Positions 8,064-17,871 of a stretch of DNA of 56,906 bases are shown here, piece after piece. Origin of the DNA: Luteolibacter arcticus (GTDB lineage: Bacteria > Verrucomicrobiota > Verrucomicrobiia > Verrucomicrobiales > Akkermansiaceae); NCBI RefSeq assembly GCF_025950235.1, contig NZ_JAPDDT010000027.1, positions 1 to 56,906 on the forward strand. The letters run 5' to 3'. A program made the translations under genes and the position numbers. Position 1 is the stretch's first letter, and every line of letters starts with the position of its first letter. The notes under the pieces were generated by a model. The model saw nothing but the letters and a program-made list of their open reading frames with translations. It was not told where the DNA came from and made no database searches.

Positions 8064-11000
8064 TCACGGCACCGTCACCTTCACCCGTCCAAAGCGCGCG
8101 TTTCCGTGGGTTGTGTCCGTGATGACATGCTCGCGGCGGCCGTTTGCAACAGGTGCGACAGCCGAGGCAGCGTCGCCGCTCCAGCCAACCGCTCCGGATT
8201 GCTCGGCGACCACGGTCCACTCGTCGAGGTCATCGGAGACTTCGATTTGGTAGAGCACATCAGCAGGAATGAACTGCGGCAAGGTGAAGCGCAGGCGCAG
8301 GCGGCTTTCATTCGCAACCTTCACCATCTCCGGCCTCACCCGGGTGAGATCACGATCGGAGTCGCCCTCCCGCGGCTCGGTGCCGAAGGCGTACTCGATC
8401 ACGTTGGCAATCCCATCATCATCGGGATCGGCATCCTGGCCGACGATGGCGGGATCGCCGATCTCCTGCTCGGTGAAGTGGTCGGAGACCCACTCGCTGT
8501 AGCTGCCCTCGGGGATCCATTGGACGGCGTCGACCCACGCGGTATCGGAACCCGCGATGCCGCTGCTGTTCTTCATGTAACGCCAGCGGAGCACGTGCTG
8601 GCCGGGATCCACGGCGTAGGACTTGAGCTGCCAATCGACTTCGCCGGTAATGCGGCCGGTCATCAGCACCCCATCGATGTAGAACTCAAGGTAGTCACCG
8701 CTTTGCGAGGACACCTTCCACGCGAAGGCGATCTCGCCCGGACCATTCACTGTCGTCTCCATCCATGCCTGCTGGCTATGGCCGATGGGAGCACTCTGCG
8801 CCGCGTCCTCGCCATCCATGCTGGTGACGACCTGACCCATCCAGAGACCATCGCCGCCGGTGGTGAAGGTCAGCGGGCTCTCCAGCGCGACCGGCAAGTT
8901 GACGCCGAAGTGCGCCGTGATGTTCCGGTTCGCGGCGATGGCGAACTGCAGCGGATTGTCCGTGCCGGTCGCACCGACCGACCAGCCGGTGAAGATCAAC
9001 CCGGCATTGGGCGTGGGAGTGAGCGTGACACTGGTGCCACGGTCATACTTCGGCAGGTTCGGCGACTTCGTCACGCTGCCGAAATTGGCGTTCACCGTGA
9101 GGAAGTACTTCGCGGAGTTGATGTCATTCGGGGTCGTCTGATCCGTGAACTCCACCGAGTTGATCACACCATCGCCATCCGGGTCGGTCGTCGCGGTCTG
9201 ATTGAGATTGCTGAAGTACTGGCGCTCCCAGGCATCCAGCAATCCGTCATTATCCTCGTCCTCGGTACCCGCATTCAGGCCCGCGATGTTGACGACAACG
9301 CTCGCAGGAGAAGCACCGTTGTTCAAGATCCGAACATAATACGTCTGCGACGATTGCCAAGGCCAGCCCGTGCTCGTGAGCGCCTGGCTGAGCGTGCTGT
9401 TGGCCACGCTGCTGGTGCTGTGCTGGTTTCCCATGAATGCGGGAATCGTCCCCTGCTCCACCCGGATCTGCACCGCAGCCGGATGCGTGCTGGTCCACTT
9501 CAGGCGCGTGGCATCGGCAGGCGCGGCGATCTTGTAGAGCACATTGCCGCCGGCAGGGATGCTCGTGTCGATCACGCCGTTGTAGAAGCTCACGGGTATC
9601 GCCGCGGGTGCGCTGCCGGTCGTCGTGCTGGTCAGGCTGAAGGTCGCATCGCTATTCGCACGGAAGCCCGCATAGTAGGTGTGGCCGGGACGCAGCGGCG
9701 GCGTGTTGAACCCGTACACCTGCGGGGCATCGTAGCCGCCTGTTAGATAAGGTCCTTGGTTCTTGTTGTCGTCCACCCAGCTCTCGATCGAACTGTTCAC
9801 CGAATTGGTAGGCGAGTTTTGCCCCGAAGGCACGGTATCCCGCACCCACATTACCACGTCACCAACCTGCTGCGTGAAGCCCAGGTTCCACGTGGCCGGA
9901 GCATCCACCGGCACGGTGAAGCGGTAGTAGCGCCAGTCGCGGCCGATCAATGTCTGGTTGTTCACGCTGGCGCTCGTCAGATCGAGATCCGTCACATTGC
10001 CGGTGGATGCCAGCAGACGGTAGCGCGCATTGCTGCCCCCGCTCGCCTTCACCCCCAGGTACCAGCGGCCGGGGCGAAGCTGGCGCTCAGCCCGCCCATC
10101 CACGGGCACCCAGTTGCCATACTCGGAGCCGCTGTCCTTCATCTCTCGATGGACCAGGGAGGCACCGCCCAATTCGCCACCGTTGATATCGTGGTCGGTG
10201 GTCGGCACACCGTCCTCGCGGATGAAGAGGTCGGGATTGCCGCTGATCGCACGCAGCTCGGTGCGCAGCAGGCCGGAGTTCCCCTGCGGCACGTCGATCG
10301 CGTAAATGTGCCAATCGTCCTGGCCGATGTCCACGCCGCGGTCGCCGGGCAGCGGATTGCCGGAGCTGTCATTGCCACTATCGCCGAAGGTAAAGTTGTG
10401 ACCCGCGGGCATCTGCCACACCGGGCGCTCCAGCGTCACCGGCTGGCTCGTCAGGGTGTAATTCGTCAAGCCACTGGCCGTCACCTCAACGAACCAGGTT
10501 TCGTCGAAGGTGAGAAACGGAGGTACGATGAGTGCCGTATTTCCCGTGACTTGGATCCCGGTGGCGGTATTCCCCCAGGTCCTGTAAACGCGCAGCGTGG
10601 TATCGCCCTGGGCGTGATTCACCTTCAGGATCCAGCCGATCACCGGCTGGCCCGTGAGCGTGGCGGGAACCGCAATCTCATAGAACTGCTTCTGACCGGT
10701 CGCGAGCTGCTTGGTATCGCTATGCGAGAGACCGTTGCCATTCTGAATCGCGGCAAAGTTCAGCGTCGTGCGCGGCCGTGCCACGATTACCAGATCGCCG
10801 GTGGCGTCCGGATAGACTCCCGTGCCAACCTCGTCAGCGCGCACGGTGAGGCTGTAGATTCCCGCCGGCGGATTCGGCACGGTGATCAAGCTGTCCGCCA
10901 TCACGCGGGCGACACTGCCTGCCGGCGTCGTCGATTGGCCACCGCCGGTGCCGAATTTGTTTGCACCGGTGTCCACGAAGGTCAGGCGGCTGCCCGAGAT

Positions 11001-14000
11001 GAGTGCCATGCGGGGATTCCCGGTGCGATTGTTGAGCTGGAGCTCCAGACTCACCACACCCTCCGGCACGGTGAATTGATAGCCCGTGACCTGAGCACCG
11101 GCCAGACTCACGGCATGGTTGATCGGGGTGAGCGAGGCCGTACCGAGGTGGTTTACCGCCGGCGAGCCATTGCTGGCCAGGGTGCCGCTGCTGGTGCCGC
11201 TGCCTATCACCCCTGCCGGTGGATTCACTCCCTCGGAAACCACGGCGAGGTAATAGTCGCCCGCCACGATCTTGTCCTCGTTGTTCGGCGGCAGGAGCAA
11301 GTAGCGCTCGCCACCCGCCTTCTGCACCTTGACCTGCCGGCTGCCCGTGGCGAGCTGCAGGTCGCCGGCTGCCGCCGCATTGAAGTCGGGGATGTAACCC
11401 TGGCGTGCAGCCACCAGCATCTCGCCCGAGGTCGTTGCAAAGGTGAACTCCCAGCTCGGCACATTGTCCGGAATACTAACCTTGTAGTAGTTGGCCTCGC
11501 GGGGCGTCAGGTTGTTCACCGCCACGCTGCTACCCGCGGCGAAGCTAAGCGTTCCGATCGGGATCGCCTTGCCCGCCCCGATGAAGCGGCTCTCGATCGT
11601 GTAGGAGGACGGCTGGTTGCTGCCAACGCCAAATGGGTCCGACCCTCCATTCAAGATGCCAATGTAATACGTGCCGGCTTCAAGCGGCCGTCCCATCGCC
11701 ATCACCAGGCGATCGTTCAGCTCGCGTCGTGGTGAGGCCGCGGCGTCATAGCTCCGCTCGGTCCAATCCTTGCCCCCTGCCCACTGGTTGCCGCTCGGCC
11801 ACGTGGCCGATGACGAGGGGCTCCACGGGGTACTCCCGCCGGTATTGGTGCCGGTGTTCGCGGGAATCTGATCGCGACGGATCGCCCAGCTCACGTCGCC
11901 GCCGGTGATGTCCTTGATGCGCAGGTCCCAGCCCGCGATATCGGCCGGAATCTCGACGCGGAAATACTTCCACGAATTCGGCCCGTGGTTTGTCACCTCC
12001 GTCGTCCCGCCACCGAGCGGAAGATCCTGCGGCGCATTCGCGCGGATCACGAAGTTCGCGCTCGCCGCACTGACCGCATCGTCCGCTCGCACCGTGGCGG
12101 TGTAAACGCCTGCCGGGGGATTCGTGAATGTCAGCAAGCCGCTGCCCGACTGACGGCTCATGCCGCCACCGGCAGGAGCTGCCGTCTGGCCACCGGCCAC
12201 CCCGTAATCCTGCAACGAACCGTCCGGCTGGGGAATCCGTGTGCCGGAAATGAAGGCCATCTGCGGATTTCCAGTCTTGTTCTCCACACCGATCTCCATA
12301 CTCACCGTGCCTGCCGGGACCGTGAACTGGAATGCCTTCGTCTCCGCCGCCGCAAGCGCCACCGCCTGCGTGATACCGGCCGTGCTGACCGTGCCGAGAT
12401 CAGCCACCGCCAGCGGTTGCTGGATCGTGAAGATCGCGCTGCTGCTGCCCGTGCCGATCACTGACGCGTTCGGCGGATTCACCCCCTCGGCGACGATCGC
12501 CAAGTAGTAGTCATCCGCCACGATGAAGTCCTGGTTGTTCTCGGGCAGCAACAGGTAGCGATCCATGCCCGCCCGCTGCATCTTCATCGCGCGATTGCCG
12601 CTGGCATCCTGGATGTTGCCAGCCTCCGCACCATTGAAGTCCGGCAACACACCGCGGCGCACCAACATCAAGGCTTCACCAACCGTCGGGCTCATATTGA
12701 ACTCCCAGCGAGCGGTATTCGGCGGCACCGTGATCTTGAAGAAGGCGGCCTCACGGCGCGGCAGCTCCGTCACCGTTGCGCTGCTGCCCACCGCGAAAGG
12801 AATCTCGCCCACGGTGACCGGCTGGCCAGTGCCCACGCCACGGCTTTCGATGCTGTAGCTCGCCAGCGTGTTGGCGGTATTCGTCACCGGATCGGTGCCT
12901 TGGTTGAGGACACCCACGAGGTAAGTGCCGGGCACCAGCGGACGCCCCATGGCGGCGAAGACCCGGTCTCCCACACCACGCCGCGGGCTACTGGGAAGGT
13001 CGAAGCCTCGCCCTGTCCAGTCGCTGCTTCCAGCCCACTGATAAGCGCTCGGCCACGATGAGTCGCCCGAGGGATTCCAAGGCGTGCTCCCGCCCGCGTT
13101 GGTTCCCACCGAGGAAGGAAGCTGGTCGCGACGGATGACCATCTGCGGATTGCCGCTGGTGATGTTCGTCAGGCGGATGTCCCATGCCATCACGCCTTCG
13201 GGCACCGTCACCTGGAAGTATCGCCACGCCGTGGCCGTGTGGTTCGTCACCGTCTCCGTGCCATTGAAAGCGAGCGGCACCGGCGCATTTGCCATGATCA
13301 CGAGATCCGCGCTCGCGTCCGGATACACGCTGCTCACATCTTCCGCCCGCACCGTCAGCGTATAGACGCCAGCCACCGGATTGGCGATGTTGAGCAAGTT
13401 CCCGGTCGTCACCCGCGCCATGCCACCGGCCGGAGCCGCCGTCTGCCCGCCTGCCACGCCGTAGTCCTGGATCGAGGCATCGGGCTGCGGGATCATCGTG
13501 CCGGAAATCATCGCCAACTGCGGATTCCCCACGCGGTTTTCCAAGCGCACCTCCAGCGCGGCCGTACCCACCGGCACCGTGAATTGATAGGCCTTCACCT
13601 GGGCACCGCTCAGGCTGATCGACTGGTTGATCCCGGAGATGCTCGCAGCGCCCAGGTTCTGGATGGCAAGCGGGCCGCGGCTCGTCAGCGTCGCGCTCAC
13701 CGGGCCACTGCCGATCACGTCCCACGCGGGAGGATTGAGACCCTCGCTCAGCACGCCGATGTAATAGTCTCCCTGCATGAGCGAAGCCTGATTGTTGTAA
13801 GGGAGGAGCAGGTAACGCTCGCTGCCGATGCGCTGGACCTTCACCTGGCGGGTCCCATTGCTCGCGGTGTCCTGCACATTCCCATTATAGGCGGCAGTGA
13901 ACTCCGGGATCATGTCGCGGCGTGCGACGACCGCCGATTCGCCCGAGCTCTGCTCGAGGGTGAATTCCCAGCTCTGCGTATTCTCCGGAATACTAACTTT

Positions 14001-16913
14001 ATAGTAGGCCGCCTCGCGCGGCTCGAGATTGTTCACCGTCACGCTGCTCCCTGCTGCCAACCCCAGCGTTCCCACCGGAATATCCAGTCCTTCCCCGATG
14101 GCCCGGCTTTCGAGCGTCATGCTCGCGGTTTGGCCGGTGGTCTTGGTCACAGGGTCGGAGCCATCATTGTAGATGCCAATGTAGTAGGTGCCGGGAACCA
14201 GCGGACGACCGGCTGCGACCAGGATACGGTCGTTCATCTCGCGGCGTGCGGAACCGGTCACATCGTAGGCCCTGCCGGTCCAATCGTTGCCGCCGGTGAT
14301 TTGATAGCCGCTCGGCCAGACGGCCTCGGATACCGGCGACCACGGGGTGTTGACGCCGTTGTTGGTGCCGGTAGTCGAGGGCAGTTGGTCACGGCGCACC
14401 ACCAGGGTGCAATTCCCGCCGGTCGAGTTGGCAAGGAGCAGGTCCCAGGCCAGCATCCCGCTGCCAATGTCCATGCGGTAGTAGCGCCACTTCTGCGATG
14501 GAATCGGCCCCACCACCGTGCTTCCTTGGAACGACAGCGTTGAAGGGGCGATCGGATGCACGTCGAGCGTGAAGGCACCGAGAGCCTGCTGGGGAAGGAA
14601 GACACCGACATACCAAACATCGGCCTGATGATTCATGCGCTGGATGAATCCATTCGTGCTCGATTCATCCATGTAGGTCGCGGCGGTGTCGGTCACGCCA
14701 ATGCCACCGTCCACGCGCTTCTGCCAGCGGCCCGGGACCTTGTTGCGGCGCAGCGCGATCTGGGTGCCGGGAACGTGATTGGAAAGCTGGAGTTCCCAGC
14801 CAAGTGCACCGACCTGCGAAGGAATGTCGGTCAGCGCATAGAAGCGCCATCCGGACCGCGCGGACTGGTCATTCACCTTGGTGTCGGTGAAGGACAGCGG
14901 CGTGATCACCGGGTCGCCGTTCTTCAAGGTGAAGGTGTAGGGCGCATCGCTCCACGTCGTGATGTACCACGTTCCATCGGTCAGGTAATTCGGCACCAGC
15001 GTGATGCCTTCCGTCGCGCTGCCCGCCGTGGCGGAGAAGGCTTCGTTGTCGAACTCCGCAGCCACGCTACCCTTGCGCACCGCGATGTCCGGATTGCCCG
15101 CGATCGCCACCGCATGGATGTCCCACGCGATCTGGTCCACCGGCACCTGCACGCGATACACGCGGTACGGCGTACCGGTCACCGCCACATTCGAAACCGT
15201 GCCGTTGTAGGCAAGGTCGCTGACCATCTGGATCCGTGAATCCAGGCCGATCGACTCGCCAGCCGGAGCCACGATGCTCGCATACCACGTGCTGCCCGTG
15301 GTGCCGATCACCGGTGGCACCGCCAGCATGCGACCGGCCTGCTTGCGGACGTAGTTGCTAGAGTGATTGTGGAAGGGCAGCTTGTTCGAGCGCAGCGCGA
15401 TCTCGCGATTGCTGCCGCCGAGATACAGGCTCCATCCCGGCGTGCCCGTGGGCAGCACCGACTTGTAGAAGCGGATGCCTTCCGGCGGCATCGGCGCGGC
15501 CGGAGCATTCTGCGGGGCCACTGCTTCACCGATGTCGTATTGACCGTTCGAGTTCGCATCGGTGAAGGGCAGCGTGCCGAGATCGTGAACGTAGGGCTTG
15601 CCGCTGACGAGACTCCACTGCGCGCCTTCCGTCGCGTAAACCATCAGGCTCCACTCTTCGTTCGCGGCGAATTGATCGTCGCGCAGCACCAGGCCATCTG
15701 ACCCCGTCTGCACCGAGCTGTGGGTGCTGCTGCTCGTCGTCGGAAGCGCGGTCTTCGAGAAATACAGCGCCGCCTCGCCCGAGGTCACCGTAAGTCGCGA
15801 GCGCCAACCGCCGAGGTCGCTCGATTGCGTCGTCACCTTGAAGTAATGGCGGCCGGCACGCGTGTTGGTGTTAGAAAAAATCGCCGTGCCTGTTTCCGCG
15901 GTTCCCGGATCCCAAGTCAGCGTGTGGATCACCGGCTGCCAGTCATCCAGCGTCACGGTCTTGGAGTTGTAGTTGATCCGGAATGAGCCCCTGTCATTCG
16001 CCAGCGTGTAGCGCGAGCCATTCGGCAAGCCCGTGAAGGTCCCGCTGATGCTCAGCCCCTCGAGGATCGTAAAGGTGCCGGCCGCAATGGTGTCGTGGAA
16101 GTTGTTCACCAAATCCACCTGCAAGGCACCGGCGATCGTGACCGCTCCGGTGGCGGTGATCTTGTCGTAAGTGCTACCCATCGAAGTGCCGCCGAGCTCG
16201 ATGTTCGTGGTGGATCCGGCTTGGATAGCCAGCGCGCCACTCACGGACAGCGACCCCGTGGCACCCGGTAGCGCCGGTGAAACGCTACCCGCCACGGTCA
16301 AGGAACCCGTGACCGAGCCGGGCATCCTCAGCGACGCCCCCGAAGCAATCGTCAACGAGGACGTGGTGATCACCGGAGAAGCGATGCTTGAGCGGAGGAG
16401 CCCGCTTTTCAGCGTCACCGCCCCAGCACCGGCATTCAAGCCGGACCCGAGAATCAGTTCCTCCACCGGATTGAGCAGGATGGAGCCGCCATTGGTCGTG
16501 ATTCCTTGCGTGATCGTGATCTTGCGACCGGCGTTCAAGGTCAGCGGCATCGCCCCGCCGCTCGCGGACAAGGTCGCATTGATCGTGATGTCGCGCGCAG
16601 CATTCCAAACCATCGCGCCGGGACTCGCCCCAGCGCTTTTCGACAGCGCGGACGAGAGCACGATGTCGCCATTGCCAGCGGCCGCACTAGCGGTGTTGAT
16701 CGTCACACCCGTGCCCGCATTGAGGTCGGTTTGAATGATACTCGCCTGCACGAAGGCCGCGGCATCAACCGGGGTGAACACCCTCGGATTCGTTCCGCTG
16801 AACGAGCCGCCCGATGTGGAGGCGGTGGAAATGGTGACGTCGCTTGCCGCGTGGAGCACGGCGGGTAGCAACAGCGATAGGACGACAAGGGTGGAGGATG
16901 GGCGGGGCTTCAT
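8064..16913 (-). CDS. Giant exported protein with PPC-like repeats
   Basis: A 2,949-residue protein with a signal peptide (residues about 8-22, cleavage near LHAAS). Residues about 23-310 resemble an autotransporter-type beta-helix (repeated DITI, TLNAG, GSLTVAG strings). From about 310 to 2560 I count some 17 divergent PPC-like (bacterial pre-peptidase C-terminal) beta units, each with a W-x-Y-[FY]-x-V-x-[VI]-P start and a later RRDQLP or ISGTMIP element. Three large blocks (starting near WRYYRMD, WRYFQVTVP and WKYFRVEIP) repeat with a period of about 1.26 kb. About 2604-2678 is an InlB B-type repeat (FTGWSVGATGTDNPLQF, ITAHFGVN). The last 140 residues (HFTEQEIGDPAIVGQDADPD onward) match the C-terminus of the subtilase at 39938-45151. 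No catalytic motif is visible, so adhesion or a structural surface role is inferred. The start is the ATG next to the signal peptide. Confidence 0.85.
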   Translation of the reverse strand: MKPRPSSTLVVLSLLLPAVLHAASDVTISTASTSGGSFSGTNPRVFTPVDAAAFVQASIIQTDLNAGTGVTINTASAAAGNGDIVLSSALSKSAGASPGAMVWNAARDITINATLSASGGAMPLTLNAGRKITITQGITTNGGSILLNPVEELILGSGLNAGAGAVTLKSGLLRSSIASPVITTSSLTIASGASLRMPGSVTGSLTVAGSVSPALPGATGSLSVSGALAIQAGSTTNIELGGTSMGSTYDKITATGAVTIAGALQVDLVNNFHDTIAAGTFTILEGLSISGTFTGLPNGSRYTLANDRGSFRINYNSKTVTLDDWQPVIHTLTWDPGTAETGTAIFSNTNTRAGRHYFKVTTQSSDLGGWRSRLTVTSGEAALYFSKTALPTTSSSTHSSVQTGSDGLVLRDDQFAANEEWSLMVYATEGAQWSLVSGKPYVHDLGTLPFTDANSNGQYDIGEAVAPQNAPAAPMPPEGIRFYKSVLPTGTPGWSLYLGGSNREIALRSNKLPFHNHSSNYVRKQAGRMLAVPPVIGTTGSTWYASIVAPAGESIGLDSRIQMVSDLAYNGTVSNVAVTGTPYRVYRVQVPVDQIAWDIHAVAIAGNPDIAVRKGSVAAEFDNEAFSATAGSATEGITLVPNYLTDGTWYITTWSDAPYTFTLKNGDPVITPLSFTDTKVNDQSARSGWRFYALTDIPSQVGALGWELQLSNHVPGTQIALRRNKVPGRWQKRVDGGIGVTDTAATYMDESSTNGFIQRMNHQADVWYVGVFLPQQALGAFTLDVHPIAPSTLSFQGSTVVGPIPSQKWRYYRMDIGSGMLAWDLLLANSTGGNCTLVVRRDQLPSTTGTNNGVNTPWSPVSEAVWPSGYQITGGNDWTGRAYDVTGSARREMNDRILVAAGRPLVPGTYYIGIYNDGSDPVTKTTGQTASMTLESRAIGEGLDIPVGTLGLAAGSSVTVNNLEPREAAYYKVSIPENTQSWEFTLEQSSGESAVVARRDMIPEFTAAYNGNVQDTASNGTRQVKVQRIGSERYLLLPYNNQASLMQGDYYIGVLSEGLNPPAWDVIGSGPVSATLTSRGPLAIQNLGAASISGINQSISLSGAQVKAYQFTVPVGTAALEVRLENRVGNPQLAMISGTMIPQPDASIQDYGVAGGQTAAPAGGMARVTTGNLLNIANPVAGVYTLTVRAEDVSSVYPDASADLVIMANAPVPLAFNGTETVTNHTATAWRYFQVTVPEGVMAWDIRLTNITSGNPQMVIRRDQLPSSVGTNAGGSTPWNPSGDSSWPSAYQWAGSSDWTGRGFDLPSSPRRGVGDRVFAAMGRPLVPGTYLVGVLNQGTDPVTNTANTLASYSIESRGVGTGQPVTVGEIPFAVGSSATVTELPRREAAFFKITVPPNTARWEFNMSPTVGEALMLVRRGVLPDFNGAEAGNIQDASGNRAMKMQRAGMDRYLLLPENNQDFIVADDYYLAIVAEGVNPPNASVIGTGSSSAIFTIQQPLAVADLGTVSTAGITQAVALAAAETKAFQFTVPAGTVSMEIGVENKTGNPQMAFISGTRIPQPDGSLQDYGVAGGQTAAPAGGGMSRQSGSGLLTFTNPPAGVYTATVRADDAVSAASANFVIRANAPQDLPLGGGTTEVTNHGPNSWKYFRVEIPADIAGWDLRIKDITGGDVSWAIRRDQIPANTGTNTGGSTPWSPSSSATWPSGNQWAGGKDWTERSYDAAASPRRELNDRLVMAMGRPLEAGTYYIGILNGGSDPFGVGSNQPSSYTIESRFIGAGKAIPIGTLSFAAGSSVAVNNLTPREANYYKVSIPDNVPSWEFTFATTSGEMLVAARQGYIPDFNAAAAGDLQLATGSRQVKVQKAGGERYLLLPPNNEDKIVAGDYYLAVVSEGVNPPAGVIGSGTSSGTLASNGSPAVNHLGTASLTPINHAVSLAGAQVTGYQFTVPEGVVSLELQLNNRTGNPRMALISGSRLTFVDTGANKFGTGGGQSTTPAGSVARVMADSLITVPNPPAGIYSLTVRADEVGTGVYPDATGDLVIVARPRTTLNFAAIQNGNGLSHSDTKQLATGQKQFYEIAVPATLTGQPVIGWILKVNHAQGDTTLRVYRTWGNTATGIQVTGNTALIVPPFLTFDETWFVEVTASGLTNYTLTSQPVTLERPVWQMPAGHNFTFGDSGNDSSGNPLPGDRGVDIGQDDWHIYAIDVPQGNSGLLRTELRAISGNPDLFIREDGVPTTDHDINGGELGGASLVHREMKDSGSEYGNWVPVDGRAERQLRPGRWYLGVKASGGSNARYRLLASTGNVTDLDLTSASVNNQTLIGRDWRYYRFTVPVDAPATWNLGFTQQVGDVVMWVRDTVPSGQNSPTNSVNSSIESWVDDNKNQGPYLTGGYDAPQVYGFNTPPLRPGHTYYAGFRANSDATFSLTSTTTGSAPAAIPVSFYNGVIDTSIPAGGNVLYKIAAPADATRLKWTSTHPAAVQIRVEQGTIPAFMGNQHSTSSVANSTLSQALTSTGWPWQSSQTYYVRILNNGASPASVVVNIAGLNAGTEDEDNDGLLDAWERQYFSNLNQTATTDPDGDGVINSVEFTDQTTPNDINSAKYFLTVNANFGSVTKSPNLPKYDRGTSVTLTPTPNAGLIFTGWSVGATGTDNPLQFAIAANRNITAHFGVNLPVALESPLTFTTGGDGLWMGQVVTSMDGEDAAQSAPIGHSQQAWMETTVNGPGEIAFAWKVSSQSGDYLEFYIDGVLMTGRITGEVDWQLKSYAVDPGQHVLRWRYMKNSSGIAGSDTAWVDAVQWIPEGSYSEWVSDHFTEQEIGDPAIVGQDADPDDDGIANVIEYAFGTEPREGDSDRDLTRVRPEMVKVANESRLRLRFTLPQFIPADVLYQIEVSDDLDEWTVVAEQSGAVGWSGDAASAVAPVANGRREHVITDTTHGNARFGRVKVTVP
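10700..14520 (-). repeat. Three tandem super-repeats of about 1.26 kb inside the giant gene
   Basis: The codons for WRYYRM (near 14490), WRYFQV (near 13229) and WKYFRV (near 11973) are 1,261 and 1,256 bases apart. Each block holds the same ordered trio of PPC-like units, the phrase TPW-[SN]-P, the phrase NPPA or NPPN, and GGQT or GGQS near its end. Outer borders are approximate. Confidence 0.7.
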
Positions 16914-17268
16914 GATCTAACAAACCGGAGAGGGTCGCGAACAAATTGGGTCGCTTGAATCAAGGCGGGTGACCGCGCGATTCCTTGGCAAATACCCCGA
17001 AAAAAATTTCCCCGTCGATGTCGAGTTGGCGGACTACACCTAAAGTCCCAATCGCTCCGCACGCGACGACGACCACCTAACACCCCCCTCTCTTCACCCA
17101 CAAAGCCCGGATAACCAACGCCATCCAGACACGACCAAAGGAGGCCGGCATCATCCCATTCAAGCACACCGGGCAAGCCGGCCATTCATCCTCGTGGACA
17201 CGAGATCCGGCAGGAAAATTCGCATCCCGTTCACGAAGCATTCACCTCACGCTCCCAGGATTCCGCAC
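16914..17268. other. Divergent intergenic region
   Basis: This 355-base stretch carries the start regions of the giant gene (minus) and of the membrane protein gene (plus). I see no convincing promoter. CTTGAATCAAG at 16955-16965 (approximate) is a short palindrome. An in-frame upstream ATG at 17194 exists, but the downstream start fits better. Confidence 0.35.
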
Positions 17269-17871
17269 ATGAGCCATGGATTCGCCACCGTCTTCCCGCG
17301 ACGACTTCGCTATTGGTCGCTTCACTGCGCGCTGAACTCGCTTCCCAGCCTCATCATTGCGCTATGGGCCCTGGAGCTCCGCCATAAGCCCCTCGCCATC
17401 GCCGCCATGTTCTCGGCGATTGCCACGTTCATCCTTCTCTACGCCACACTCACTTCGCTGCCCGGTCCTCTGGCGGAAGAGTCGAATCTCTTGTCGAAAT
17501 CCCTCCGGCTTGGAACAAAGATCCGCAGCTGGATTTCCGGCGTGTCTCTCCTCCTGATCCCCGCAAAGGGGCTATTCTTCATGCCCGATTTCTGGTGCGG
17601 CTGGGCGGCCATCGGGCTATACAACTGGGTCCTCCGGACACTCGGCATCTGGACCCAGCGATTCCCCATGAACCGGGGAAATCAGCCGGATAGCTTCCTG
17701 CCCGTTTACACCGTCACGCTTCTGGAAGGTCTCATCCTCTCCTTCCTGCTGCTGATGATTTCCTTCTTCGCCCTGCTCGTGCTTCAGGCGAAGGAACGTC
17801 GCCGTTCTTTCGCCGAAGCACGCCTCTCCGAAAGACTCAGCGCAGCGGATTCGCCGGCACGCCTTCAATAG
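17269..17871 (+). CDS. Multi-pass membrane protein of unknown function
   Basis: A 200-residue protein with about four membrane helices: near residues 16-35, 38-60, about 90-115 and a long one near 148-175 (LLEGLILSFLLLMISFFALL). It ends in a basic cytoplasmic-looking tail (KERRRSFAEARLSERL). I cannot assign a family. An ATG 75 bases upstream (17194) stays in frame, but the stretch it would add is polar and not conserved-looking; ATG 17269 has CCCAGGA about 8 bases before it and gives a normal membrane-protein N-terminus. The 3' end overlaps the convergent GH43 gene by 35 bases. Confidence 0.6.
   Translation: MSHGFATVFPRRLRYWSLHCALNSLPSLIIALWALELRHKPLAIAAMFSAIATFILLYATLTSLPGPLAEESNLLSKSLRLGTKIRSWISGVSLLLIPAKGLFFMPDFWCGWAAIGLYNWVLRTLGIWTQRFPMNRGNQPDSFLPVYTVTLLEGLILSFLLLMISFFALLVLQAKERRRSFAEARLSERLSAADSPARLQ

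Noticed and set aside
7899..15239. Several 200-660-codon plus-strand frames opposite the giant gene
   Set aside because: Their composition (Arg, His, Val, Gly repeats) mirrors the PPC repeats of the real gene, and they have no signal, motif or plausible start.
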